Positions 7,419 through 16,068 of a DNA stretch of 27,700 bases are shown in pieces. The stretch's first letter is position 1. Every line of letters starts with the position of its first letter. Below the pieces are notes generated by a model that did no database searches, was not told the DNA's origin, and saw only the letters and a list, made by a program, of their open reading frames with translations. The stretch is from Campylobacterota bacterium (GTDB lineage: Bacteria > Campylobacterota > Campylobacteria > Campylobacterales > JALSKU01), in assembly GCA_013153915.1 (NCBI GenBank), contig JAADDL010000046.1, positions 1-27,700 of the forward strand, in the 5' to 3' direction. The position numbers were made by a program, and so were the translations under genes.

Positions 7419-7964
7419 GTGAAGATTTTAATACTCGGTATCGGCAATGTGCTTTTCGGAGATGAGGGTATAGGTGCGTATATGGCGCACTATCTCAATA
7501 AAAATTACGCTTTTATCTCCGATGAGCATAGTGTGGATGTGGTTGACGGCGGAACTTTGGCTCAAAGACTTATACCTATCATAGTCGAGTACGATATGGT
7601 CTATATAGTTGATTGCGTGGATGTCAAAGACGCAAAAGTGGGGGATGTGTTCTTTTTTGATTATGAAAAGATGCCTCCATATATAACTTGGCAGGGGAGT
7701 GCTCATGAAGTTGAGATGCTTCAGACCTTGCAAATGATAGATATGTACGGAGATAGACCGCCTACGAAGATAGTAGGGGTTGTGCCTTATGTGATAGGAG
7801 AGGATTCCACTTTTAGCTTGACGGACGATATGAAAAAATCGGCGGGAACAATACTAAAAATCATACTTGACGAACTTGAAAAACTGGGAGTCAAATCCGT
7901 AAAAAAGGCAAACTATACGCTTGATGAGGTGATAGAGGGGGTTTGTTTGGAGGGTGTTAGATGA
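7419..7964 (+). CDS. hydD: Hydrogenase maturation endopeptidase HydD
   Basis: The protease that removes the C-terminal peptide of HydB after Ni insertion, 181 residues (HybD/HyaD family). The N-terminus ILGIGNVLFGDEGIG is the family signature. E16 (GDEG), D65 (IVDCVD) and H96 (GSAHE) are at the positions of the Ni-sensing ligands of HybD. The start is the GTG at 7419, with AAAGGA 6 nt upstream; a TTG at 7404 overlaps that ribosome site and is unlikely. It overlaps hydE by 4 bp (ATGA). Its only visible substrate in this window is HydB, because the sensor-type large subunit lacks a tail. Confidence 0.94.
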   Translation: MKILILGIGNVLFGDEGIGAYMAHYLNKNYAFISDEHSVDVVDGGTLAQRLIPIIVEYDMVYIVDCVDVKDAKVGDVFFFDYEKMPPYITWQGSAHEVEMLQTLQMIDMYGDRPPTKIVGVVPYVIGEDSTFSLTDDMKKSAGTILKIILDELEKLGVKSVKKANYTLDEVIEGVCLEGVR

Positions 7965-9790
7965 TTCTTAGATTTGATTTTGAATATGTCTCGACTTCGG
8001 GATTTTTATATGCCCTTCTTGAAAAAAAGCTCAAAGAGTCGTCTTTAAAAGGCGTTATTGCAAATGACGGCGATAAGATATCTTTGTATGTTGAGGCGGA
8101 TGAAGAGAGTTTGAAAAGTTTTGCCGACGATTTGTCGCTATCGATACCTTACTCTATATTTTTAAAAGATACGGATGTGACGGCGGTATCGAAGATGCCT
8201 ACGATATCCAAGCAGACAAAGATAAAACATAAAAGAGCTTTGCCGTTTTGTCCCGAGTGCTATAAAAAAGCCCTTAAATCGTATGACCCTTTTGTTGAGT
8301 GTGAAGCTTGCGGATACGGTGTAAAAAAGTCCGATTTGGTATATAAAAACTTTGCAAAAACCGTTACCAAAGATAATAAAGAGATATTTTCCAATCTCGC
8401 AAAAGCCGTATCAAACGGCGGTGTAGCCAAGATAAAGACATTTAACGGTATAAGATCGGTAGGTTTGGTGCAAGAGAAATATTTAGGCACAGGGGATGAT
8501 TTTGAGATAGTATGCGCCGACCTTGACGAGGTACATGAATATTTCCAACTCGATAAGGCTCAAATGCTAGCTTTGGGAAGTTTTGAAAAACCCGTTATCG
8601 CTTTGAAACCTAAAAACGGTTTTTTTCTAAAATATCCGTTTTTGGAGAGTTTGGCAAAGGTAAAGGTTAGATTGAGCGATGATTTGATACTTGAGATATT
8701 GATAAATGAGTTAAAAAGTTTTTCGCTAAAGCATATTTTTATCAAAAAAGTAAAAGCAAAGGACAGTTTCAATCTTGAGCTAGGTTTTGAGAGTGATATT
8801 CAAGATAGAGACTCTCTTGAAGCGGTGGTTTTAAAAAACGCTCAAATCGTTTTAAAAAGAGGCATAAGGACTCTTTTGCCGAAAGTGGATAAGGGCTACC
8901 AAAAAGAGGTTTGTGCTAAAAGTGAAAAATTTTTATCGAAAAATAGCAACGGATATATCGTAACAAATATCGCAAAAGAGCCTTTTGAGTGTGATAGAGT
9001 GTTTAGTCTCGCTAAAGGCGAACTATCTTACAAAGCTTCGCACGGCGCGTTTTATGCCTCTTTGAGCGAACACGGCTTGTATGATAAGACGATAGTCGGG
9101 GTGTATATGAGTAAAGAGCATGAGAGTAGCGTTATGATATACTCCGACAAGTTTGGTCTGGTGGAGCATATGAAATTTGAATTTTCATTTCCAAATAGCG
9201 TTGAAAAGCTGATGGAGTCGCTATCTAAAGAGGGTAAAACCTCTTTGAAACTGGTATCAAACTATATGTCAAAGTTTTCTAAACTAAAAGATAAAAAACT
9301 CTCTTTTTCAAAAGCGGCGGATATATTTGAACTATGGGGAGTTGCGGGTATAGTGCTTGGTCTTTATGAGGGAGAGGATGTAAAAGAGTCGGCAAAAAGA
9401 GTGCTGGAGTTAGCCGAGTCGTTTAACGGCAAAAAAGGTCCAAGGATTGATTATAAACTAAAAAGATACCAAGATAAACCCGTTCTTGACGCCTCGAAAG
9501 TGATAAAAACATCTATGAGTTATAAGCTGGCGTCCATGGATGCGTTCACTTTATGCTACGGTATAGTGGAGAGTTTTGCGGAGTTTGTAAACGACCTTAT
9601 AGATGAGATGGCAAAGGATTATAGTGTTGAAGGGGTCTGTTTTGGCGGTTCGCTGTTTGAGTCCGAAAAACTGCTTGAAAAGTTTTATACTATAACCGAT
9701 AAAAATTACAAAGTCTATCCATATAAAGAGTTTATACTTGATGATATGAATCTAGGATACGGAATCATCAATGCGGCACTTAGAGATTGA
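7961..9790 (+). CDS. hydE: HydE, HypF-like hydrogenase maturation protein (degenerate paralogue)
   Basis: A 609-residue protein in the position of hydE of Wolinella and Helicobacter, whose exact role is not established. Its plan resembles HypF: an N-terminal segment of acylphosphatase size without the GVGFRP motif, one zinc-type site FCPEC...CEAC (C97, C100, C114, C117) instead of four CxxC pairs, a YrdC-like stretch near NGGVAKIKTFNGI (152-164), and a Kae1-like C-terminal part with GVCFGGSLFESEKLLE (558-573), matching HypF VLSGGVFQNKTLLE. The HypF metal-binding HHxxxH is missing; only H361 (KASHGAFYAS) is near it. I infer a catalytically altered HypF relative, perhaps a scaffold. It overlaps hydD by 4 bp and hypF by 20 bp, so it is translationally coupled. 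Confidence 0.8.
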   Translation: MILRFDFEYVSTSGFLYALLEKKLKESSLKGVIANDGDKISLYVEADEESLKSFADDLSLSIPYSIFLKDTDVTAVSKMPTISKQTKIKHKRALPFCPECYKKALKSYDPFVECEACGYGVKKSDLVYKNFAKTVTKDNKEIFSNLAKAVSNGGVAKIKTFNGIRSVGLVQEKYLGTGDDFEIVCADLDEVHEYFQLDKAQMLALGSFEKPVIALKPKNGFFLKYPFLESLAKVKVRLSDDLILEILINELKSFSLKHIFIKKVKAKDSFNLELGFESDIQDRDSLEAVVLKNAQIVLKRGIRTLLPKVDKGYQKEVCAKSEKFLSKNSNGYIVTNIAKEPFECDRVFSLAKGELSYKASHGAFYASLSEHGLYDKTIVGVYMSKEHESSVMIYSDKFGLVEHMKFEFSFPNSVEKLMESLSKEGKTSLKLVSNYMSKFSKLKDKKLSFSKAADIFELWGVAGIVLGLYEGEDVKESAKRVLELAESFNGKKGPRIDYKLKRYQDKPVLDASKVIKTSMSYKLASMDAFTLCYGIVESFAEFVNDLIDEMAKDYSVEGVCFGGSLFESEKLLEKFYTITDKNYKVYPYKEFILDDMNLGYGIINAALRD

Positions 9791-12089
9791 GAGATACAAG
9801 ATAAAGATTGAGGGCGTAGTCCAAGGTGTGGGATTTCGTCCTTTTGTGTATAGTATCGCTAAAAAGCACGATATAAAAGGTTTTGTAAAAAACTCTTCGG
9901 AGGGTGTTTTTATAGAAGCGGAAGGGACAAAAGAGAGTTTGCAAAAGTTTTTACTGGAGTTTAAAACCTCTTTGCCTCCTCTTGCCAAGATAGATAAAAT
10001 CTCTTTGGAAAATATAGAGATAAAAGGAAGTTGCGATTTTAAGATAGAAAAAAGCACACACTCCGATACCAAATATGCCTCAATCTCTCCCGATATCGCT
10101 ATATGCGAGGATTGTCTTAGAGAGTTAAGAGATAAAAATGATAGAAGATACGGCTATTATTTGATAAATTGCACAAATTGCGGTCCTAGATATACTATCG
10201 TAGAGAGAGTGCCTTACGATAGGAAAAATACCTCAATGAAGAGGTTTAGGATGTGTAACGAGTGCGAAAAAGAGTATGAAGACCCAAGCGATAGACGCTA
10301 TCATGCTCAGCCTATCTCTTGCCATAAGTGCGGACCTTTGGTGAAATTTTACAAGACTTACAAAAAAGAGATATTAGCTAGCAATGAAGAGGCTATAAAA
10401 CTTTGCGCAAAAAGCATAAAAAGAGGCAATATCGTAGCCGTAAAGGGGCTTGGAGGTTTTCATATAGTGTGTAGTGCCACTTCTCCAAAGTCGGTTAAAC
10501 TGCTTAGAAAAAGAAAAAACAGACCCACAAAACCGTTTGCTGTGATGTTTAAAAGTATAGAGGAGATAAAAAAGGTAGCGATACTCACCGAAAAAGACGA
10601 GGAGTTGATACTCTCCAAAGAGAAACCTATCGTAATCGTCAAGAAAAAAGAGCCTCACAAATTTAGAAAAAGAGAGTTGCCTATCACCTCTTTTGTGGCT
10701 CCCGCTATCGATAGGATAGGGGTCTTTTTACCCTATACCCCTTTACATCATCTGCTTTTTGAATATATTGAGTGTCCTATCGTAGCTACAAGCGCAAATC
10801 TTAGTAATGAACCTATCATAAGAGATATAGACGAGTTGTGTCAAAAGCTTGATAATGTAGCGGATTATGTTTTGGATTTCAATAGAGATATCATCAATGC
10901 TTGCGATGATAGCGTGGTGCAAGCGGTAAATAACAAAAAAGAGACTCTTAGGCTCGCAAGAGGTTATGCCCCAAGATATCAAAAACTCCCCTTTAAGCTA
11001 AAAGATAAAGTACTTTGCGTGGGGGCAAACCAAAAAGCCACTATCACTTTGGCTTATGAAGATATTTTGGTGACAAGTCCTCACATCGGAGATCTTGGCA
11101 GTATAGAGTCTATGGAGTATTTTGAAAGGACTATAGAGAGCTTTAAGAGGTTTTACGATTTTGAGCCAAATATTATCGTTTGTGATAAACATCCAAGTTA
11201 CGAAACGACTAAGTGGGCAAAAGAGTACCAAAATAGCCATAGTGAAACAAAACTCTTTCAAGTCCAACACCACTACGCTCATATCCTATCTTGTATGGCG
11301 GAGTTTGATATCAATGAAAAAGTTTTGGGATTTAGCTTTGACGGTACGGGATACGGCGATGACGGAACTATATGGGGCGGAGAAGTCTTTGAATGCGATA
11401 CTAAGAGTTATGAGAGAATTTATCATTTTAAAGATATAAAGCTCATAGGAGCTAATAGGGCTATAAAAGAGCCAAAAAGAGTGGCTTTGGCTATGCTTTT
11501 TGAAGAGTACGGTTTGAAAGATACGCTAAAACTAAGCAATCCTACCGTAAAAAGCTTTACGAAAATCCAGATAAAAAATCTCTACACGATATGGAAAAAC
11601 ACAACGCTAAAAACCAGCTCTTTGGGTAGAGTTTTTGACGGAGTCGCCAGTCTTTGCGATATTTTGCAAGTGAGTAACTATGAGGGTGAAAGTGGGCTTA
11701 TTTTGGAGTCTTTTTATGACGGAAGCATAAAAGATAGTTTTGAATTTGATATCAAAGATAAAGAGATAGCTTTTAAGGATTTGGTGCAAAAAAGTTTAGC
11801 TATCATGAAAGAAAATCTAAATATAAAAGATAAAAAAAGAGCGGTTTCTACGATGTTTTTAAATACTCTTACAAAGATAATCCTTCGTATCTCTAAAGAA
11901 TCAAAGCTCGATACGGTAGTTTTAAGCGGAGGTGTTTTTCAAAACAAGACTCTTTTGGAGATGGCTACAAACGAACTTGAAAAGGCTGGTAAAAAGGTCT
12001 ATTTTCAGCAAAATACCCCTATAAATGACGGCGGTATCTCTTTGGGACAAGCTTGGTGGGCGGTAAAAAACTTAGACTCTCTATCCTAA
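9771..12089 (+). CDS. hypF: Carbamoyltransferase HypF
   Basis: HypF uses carbamoyl phosphate and ATP to make the thiocarboxamide on HypE from which the Fe cyanide ligands of [NiFe] hydrogenases derive; cytosolic, 772 residues. Domains in order: acylphosphatase with GVVQGVGFRPFVY (15-27, R23) and N41; two zinc-finger pairs with C112/C115, C134/C137, C162/C165 and C184/C187; a YrdC-like domain from about 207 (GNIVAVKGLGGFHIVC); and a Kae1-like domain with VQHHYAH (H500, H501, H504), FSFDGTGYGDDGTIWGGE and the C-terminal VVLSGGVFQN. All key motifs are intact. The first ATG at 9771 lies inside hydE. The other genes of the pathway, hypA-E, are not in the window. The stop overlaps the convergent algK stop. 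Confidence 0.96.
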   Translation: MRHLEIERYKIKIEGVVQGVGFRPFVYSIAKKHDIKGFVKNSSEGVFIEAEGTKESLQKFLLEFKTSLPPLAKIDKISLENIEIKGSCDFKIEKSTHSDTKYASISPDIAICEDCLRELRDKNDRRYGYYLINCTNCGPRYTIVERVPYDRKNTSMKRFRMCNECEKEYEDPSDRRYHAQPISCHKCGPLVKFYKTYKKEILASNEEAIKLCAKSIKRGNIVAVKGLGGFHIVCSATSPKSVKLLRKRKNRPTKPFAVMFKSIEEIKKVAILTEKDEELILSKEKPIVIVKKKEPHKFRKRELPITSFVAPAIDRIGVFLPYTPLHHLLFEYIECPIVATSANLSNEPIIRDIDELCQKLDNVADYVLDFNRDIINACDDSVVQAVNNKKETLRLARGYAPRYQKLPFKLKDKVLCVGANQKATITLAYEDILVTSPHIGDLGSIESMEYFERTIESFKRFYDFEPNIIVCDKHPSYETTKWAKEYQNSHSETKLFQVQHHYAHILSCMAEFDINEKVLGFSFDGTGYGDDGTIWGGEVFECDTKSYERIYHFKDIKLIGANRAIKEPKRVALAMLFEEYGLKDTLKLSNPTVKSFTKIQIKNLYTIWKNTTLKTSSLGRVFDGVASLCDILQVSNYEGESGLILESFYDGSIKDSFEFDIKDKEIAFKDLVQKSLAIMKENLNIKDKKRAVSTMFLNTLTKIILRISKESKLDTVVLSGGVFQNKTLLEMATNELEKAGKKVYFQQNTPINDGGISLGQAWWAVKNLDSLS

Positions 12090-14359
12090 TATAAATAACA
12101 TTTTTTAGCTCTTTTTGCTTTATTATATATCCTGTCTATGATTTTGGCGCTGTTTATCTTTTTCATAAGTTTTATAGCCAATTTGGATGTTTTGGGAGTA
12201 TTGCAAAGCATAGCTCTAAAAGTATAGTAAAGCGCTTTTTGGGGAGCCTTGTTGAGTATATTTTGGGCTTTTGCAAGAAGAAGATATCCGTAGTCCGTGT
12301 AGTTTGTGCCGAGATATTTAGCTTTGCCCGTTATGATATACAAAAGGTATCGGGCTTTCGAATTTGTGTTATAGCCTTTTATGGTGTAAATCGTACGCAG
12401 TGCTTTTTGTTTATCTTTTTTGTTGAGGTAGAATTTTGCCAATTTTATCTTTGCATCTTTTAAACCCAAAGAGGCGGCTTGTTTGTATAGTTGGATGATT
12501 TGTTTGTCATATTCGCCTTTTAGGTTTATTTTTCTTAGAAGGGTGGCTTTTTTGTAAATGGCATTATGGTATCCTTGGCTTATAGCTTTATCGTAGTAAA
12601 AGACGGCTTTTTGAGGGTTTAAATCGACACCATATCCGTTTGCATAGGCATCCGCTATGGTGAGGATTGAGCGTATGTCATCTTTTTCTTTTAGATAGTT
12701 TAAAGCTTTTTTAAAATCCCCTTCGACATATCTTGAGACGATAAGAGAGTAATATATGTCTTTTGCGTCGATATCGGACTCATCCAATAACTCTTTTAGC
12801 CATCTATCCATCTTTTTATAATCACAATTTTTTTTGTGAAAATCAACAAGATAGCGTTGGGCTTGCCTATTTTTCATTTGTGCGTAGTAGTAGTATATTC
12901 CCAAGGCTTTGTTTTCATCTTTTAGGATATTGTTATAGTAGTTTGCTATCTTCAAATCCTCGCTCGGGATATAAAAAGGCTTTTTCTCCAGCTTGCACGC
13001 TTTTTTGTAGTAAGAAAAACTCTTTTGCTTATCGGGATATATTTTGTTGGCATACAAGCTTCCAAGATAGTTTAGCGCCAAAATATTGTCTTGATTTGCA
13101 AAATACTCCAATGTTTTTCTATTTTTTTCTATATTTTTATATACCAAGGCTTCTTGGTAGGCTTTTTCTATAACGGCAGGGGTAAATTTGATATTTGTTA
13201 AATAGTTAAGATATTCATAATCCACCCTTTTTTCAAACCTCTTTTCATATTGATATAGATGCCAGTATGCTTGGGGTTTGTTTATGTGTTCGTACCATTT
13301 ATATATCTCTTTTGCCGATTTGCGGGAGTTTAGATATAGATATTTTTCGTATATTTTTGCCAAGATAAGCTTTGACTTGACATCTTGTTGAGAGTTTAAG
13401 AAGCTAACCGTGGAGTTCAAATCAAATCCGCTATAAGTTTTGTCGGAAAGCTCATAAGTGTTATCTTCGATATCAAGATCTATCAATCTATAAATAGCTT
13501 TTTTGTTGCCTAATCTATAAGATGACTTGTAAGCTTTTTGGATATTTTTTCTTGTAAAAATATCATTGTATTTGTAGATATAAAGTTTATCGTCAAATAG
13601 TTTTTTAGTCGTTTTAGAGTTGCTTGAGATGCACTTTTTGTTGTAAAGTTTTTCGTTTTCAACCATTTTGTCATATAGGTAATTTCCGACATAATATGCG
13701 GCTTTGGCATCTTTATACACCATCTCTTTTAACAAAGTGTAACCCTCTTTTTTATCCTCATTGTTTATAAGATAAACTCCAAGTATCACTTTTGCTTTAT
13801 CGTACCCTTGTCGTATCGCATTTTTGAGTAGTTTTTTAGCTCTTGTCGGGTTATAAAGAGGAGATTTTTTTAGGTAATATTTTCCAAGTTCCGTTTGAAA
13901 CTTTTTAAGGTCGGATTTGAGTGTAAAAGTGTAAAGTTTATCTAACAACTCTATCTTTTTATCAATGTTGTTTAGTCGGTCGAGTGCCGTTAGATAGTTT
14001 TTGAAATCTTTAGCCTTATAATCTTTGAAATCAACTTTTTCATACCATTTTAACGCATTTTGATACTCTTTTTCTCTAAAATATGAATCCGCTACATAGA
14101 TATTTGCTTTATCATATCCGTTTTCAAGGGCAAAAAGTGCGTATTTTCTCTCCGTAAAGGGCGGCTTTTTCACTCTATCAAGATAGATAAGTCTTGCGAT
14201 TTTTTCCGAAGCGTCAGGGAAGCCTCTTTTGGCATATTCGTAGTACTCCTCGTAGGCTTTTGCGTAATTTTTACTTCTATAATAATTTGCCGCCGCTCTT
14301 TTGTTGGCACACCCCGTAAATAAAAGCGATAAAACAAAAACTAAACTAAACAATCTCAT
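12086..14359 (-). CDS. algK: AlgK-like outer-membrane lipoprotein with TPR/Sel1 repeats
   Basis: Last gene of the alginate-type operon. A signal peptide ends in the lipobox LFTGC (C17), so the mature protein is a lipid-anchored periplasmic repeat protein. Most of the 757 residues are helical pairs of TPR/Sel1 type, for example YGVDLNPQKAVFYYDKAISQGYHNA and the first repeats YAKAYEEYYEYAKRGFPDA. In Pseudomonas, AlgK (about 475 residues) brings the AlgE porin into the export complex; this one is considerably longer. The chosen start is the ATG at 14357-14359, with AGGAA 5 nt upstream; an ATG six codons earlier lacks a ribosome site. It starts 9 bp from the algE stop. Identity rests on lipobox, repeats and operon position rather than a diagnostic motif. 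Confidence 0.75.
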   Translation of the reverse strand: MRLFSLVFVLSLLFTGCANKRAAANYYRSKNYAKAYEEYYEYAKRGFPDASEKIARLIYLDRVKKPPFTERKYALFALENGYDKANIYVADSYFREKEYQNALKWYEKVDFKDYKAKDFKNYLTALDRLNNIDKKIELLDKLYTFTLKSDLKKFQTELGKYYLKKSPLYNPTRAKKLLKNAIRQGYDKAKVILGVYLINNEDKKEGYTLLKEMVYKDAKAAYYVGNYLYDKMVENEKLYNKKCISSNSKTTKKLFDDKLYIYKYNDIFTRKNIQKAYKSSYRLGNKKAIYRLIDLDIEDNTYELSDKTYSGFDLNSTVSFLNSQQDVKSKLILAKIYEKYLYLNSRKSAKEIYKWYEHINKPQAYWHLYQYEKRFEKRVDYEYLNYLTNIKFTPAVIEKAYQEALVYKNIEKNRKTLEYFANQDNILALNYLGSLYANKIYPDKQKSFSYYKKACKLEKKPFYIPSEDLKIANYYNNILKDENKALGIYYYYAQMKNRQAQRYLVDFHKKNCDYKKMDRWLKELLDESDIDAKDIYYSLIVSRYVEGDFKKALNYLKEKDDIRSILTIADAYANGYGVDLNPQKAVFYYDKAISQGYHNAIYKKATLLRKINLKGEYDKQIIQLYKQAASLGLKDAKIKLAKFYLNKKDKQKALRTIYTIKGYNTNSKARYLLYIITGKAKYLGTNYTDYGYLLLAKAQNILNKAPQKALYYTFRAMLCNTPKTSKLAIKLMKKINSAKIIDRIYNKAKRAKKCYLY

Positions 14360-14367
14360 ACCGTTTC

Positions 14368-16068
14368 CTAATGCCAATAGTATCTATAGTTTAAAAACAG
14401 TCTATAGATATCTTTATCTTCTAGGTACTCATACGCTTTTGAGCCCGCAAAGTACCCTATTCCTATTTTCAATTTTTGCGATTTGTTTTGGAGATATTGA
14501 TATACCAAATCAAATTCATTGCCTATCTCTTTGTCTTTCCCGTTTGTATAAAAGAAGTACTTATCGTTGAAGTTGGTCTTTGTCGGCGTATTTTGCCTAT
14601 AGTTGTGCAAAGAGGCTACTATACTTTTTTTCTCGTCCAAATCGTAGATGGCGTAAAGTGAGATGATTTGTAGATTTTCCAAAGCGGGGTCTATGATATT
14701 GCCGTAATATTTTATCTTTAGATTTTTACTCAAATAGTCCGAATCGTTACTTGCGATATACGGCTGGGTAAAGAGATCTTTCCCGCTTCCGTAAGCATAA
14801 TCAAAGGCGAAAGAGAGATTATCTTTGTAAGATAGTTTCGCCCCTATGTCAAATCCGTATCCGTCGGCTTTTTGGGTTGAATCGTATCTTGTGATATCCC
14901 CGTTGCTTATCCCCGCGTTTGCCCAATAAAAAAGGCTGTTTTTGTGTCCGTAAAGTTCCACGCCTACAAAAGATATGTCCCTTTTTTGCGTCTCTTCGTC
15001 ATTTGGTTTTGAATTTTCGTAAATATAGTATATGCCTATGTTATTTCGGTATCTATACTCATAGTTTGCGTGCAGTATCACGAAAAACGAATCTTTTAGT
15101 TTATAGTATCTGTCGTTATCGTCTATATTGACATTATCGTTAAATCTTGTAGCCAAAATAGCCTCATAATTTAAAAGATAATTTTCGCTAAAGAGTCTTA
15201 TTTGGTCTAAAGGAGCGTCATACCACCAAGATCTCAAATCCCTCGTCTTTTTTCTTCCAAGCAGTATGTTTGTCAAATCGTCATTTAAACAGTAGCTTCT
15301 TATATAAAGTTCGTTAATGTCAAGATCGATTCCGTTAGAGATATCGCCGTTGATATCTCTTCTTGAAAATATAAGCCTATCATCGGTATAAAATCTCCAA
15401 ATATCCCAAAAATATCTATCATAGATAAATCCGAGTTTTATATTTTCGTTATTGCCTCTTAACTTGGAGAGATATTTTTGACCTTCGTAGATATTTGCGT
15501 AAATATCCAGATAGAAAAAGTGGCGAGAGATAGAGGGGTGTTTGCAAGTTTGGTTTGACGGTGCAACTTGCGCAACCTCTTTGGCGGATATTTTTTCCCT
15601 GTCGTCTCTTTTTTGTTCGTTTTTCGATAGGTACTCTTTTACTTTTATCTCTATTTGCGCCAAACTCTTTTTGATATCTATCTCCCAAGGATAATCTTTC
15701 TCTTTTTTACATCCGCATTCGTTCCTGCAATAGCTTATATTTCGTTTTTTTCCTATTTTGCTATTTTGCCTTTTTGGCTTGATATCTATCACTTTTCCCA
15801 AGGAGGGGTTGTACTTTACGATAAGCGGATGTTTGTAGTATCTTTTTACTCTCTTTAAAAATTTTTTTGCGGATTTATAGTTTGCAAAAGGCTCTATTTT
15901 GTATTCGATAAATCTACTGTATCTTTTTATAATGCCGTTTGGAAATCTTTTTAAAAATTTGTAGGCGGCTTTTTGGTTTAATGTTTTTGAACTAAAGGCT
16001 ATGATGGCGTACTCTTTGGCAAGTAGCGGACTTATTAGCAAAAAGATAATAACAATCACTCTTTTCAT
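14368..16068 (-). CDS. algE: AlgE-like alginate export outer-membrane porin with SPOR-like N-terminus
   Basis: A predicted outer-membrane beta-barrel for polymer export, 566 residues. After a signal peptide (MKRVIVIIFLLISPLLA), residues 19-86 look like a SPOR-type domain (YAIIAFSSK..., then EYKIEPFANYKSAKKFLKRV), followed by a Lys-rich linker with CRNECGC (114-120). The barrel runs from about 183 to the end, with alternating aromatic strands, and contains GRKKTRDLRSWWYDAPLDQI (271-290), the alginate-export family hallmark. It ends with an aromatic strand (FLNYRYYWH). Pseudomonas AlgE has about 490 residues and no such N-terminal domain. AAAGGA lies 6 nt before the ATG; there is a 4-bp overlap with algG. 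Confidence 0.82.
   Translation of the reverse strand: MKRVIVIIFLLISPLLAKEYAIIAFSSKTLNQKAAYKFLKRFPNGIIKRYSRFIEYKIEPFANYKSAKKFLKRVKRYYKHPLIVKYNPSLGKVIDIKPKRQNSKIGKKRNISYCRNECGCKKEKDYPWEIDIKKSLAQIEIKVKEYLSKNEQKRDDREKISAKEVAQVAPSNQTCKHPSISRHFFYLDIYANIYEGQKYLSKLRGNNENIKLGFIYDRYFWDIWRFYTDDRLIFSRRDINGDISNGIDLDINELYIRSYCLNDDLTNILLGRKKTRDLRSWWYDAPLDQIRLFSENYLLNYEAILATRFNDNVNIDDNDRYYKLKDSFFVILHANYEYRYRNNIGIYYIYENSKPNDEETQKRDISFVGVELYGHKNSLFYWANAGISNGDITRYDSTQKADGYGFDIGAKLSYKDNLSFAFDYAYGSGKDLFTQPYIASNDSDYLSKNLKIKYYGNIIDPALENLQIISLYAIYDLDEKKSIVASLHNYRQNTPTKTNFNDKYFFYTNGKDKEIGNEFDLVYQYLQNKSQKLKIGIGYFAGSKAYEYLEDKDIYRLFLNYRYYWH

Noticed and set aside
12763..13173. Plus-strand open frame of 136 codons inside algK
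   Set aside because: The product is rich in Ser, Phe, Cys and Tyr, as expected for the antisense of a Lys/Tyr-rich repeat protein, and no start signal is present.
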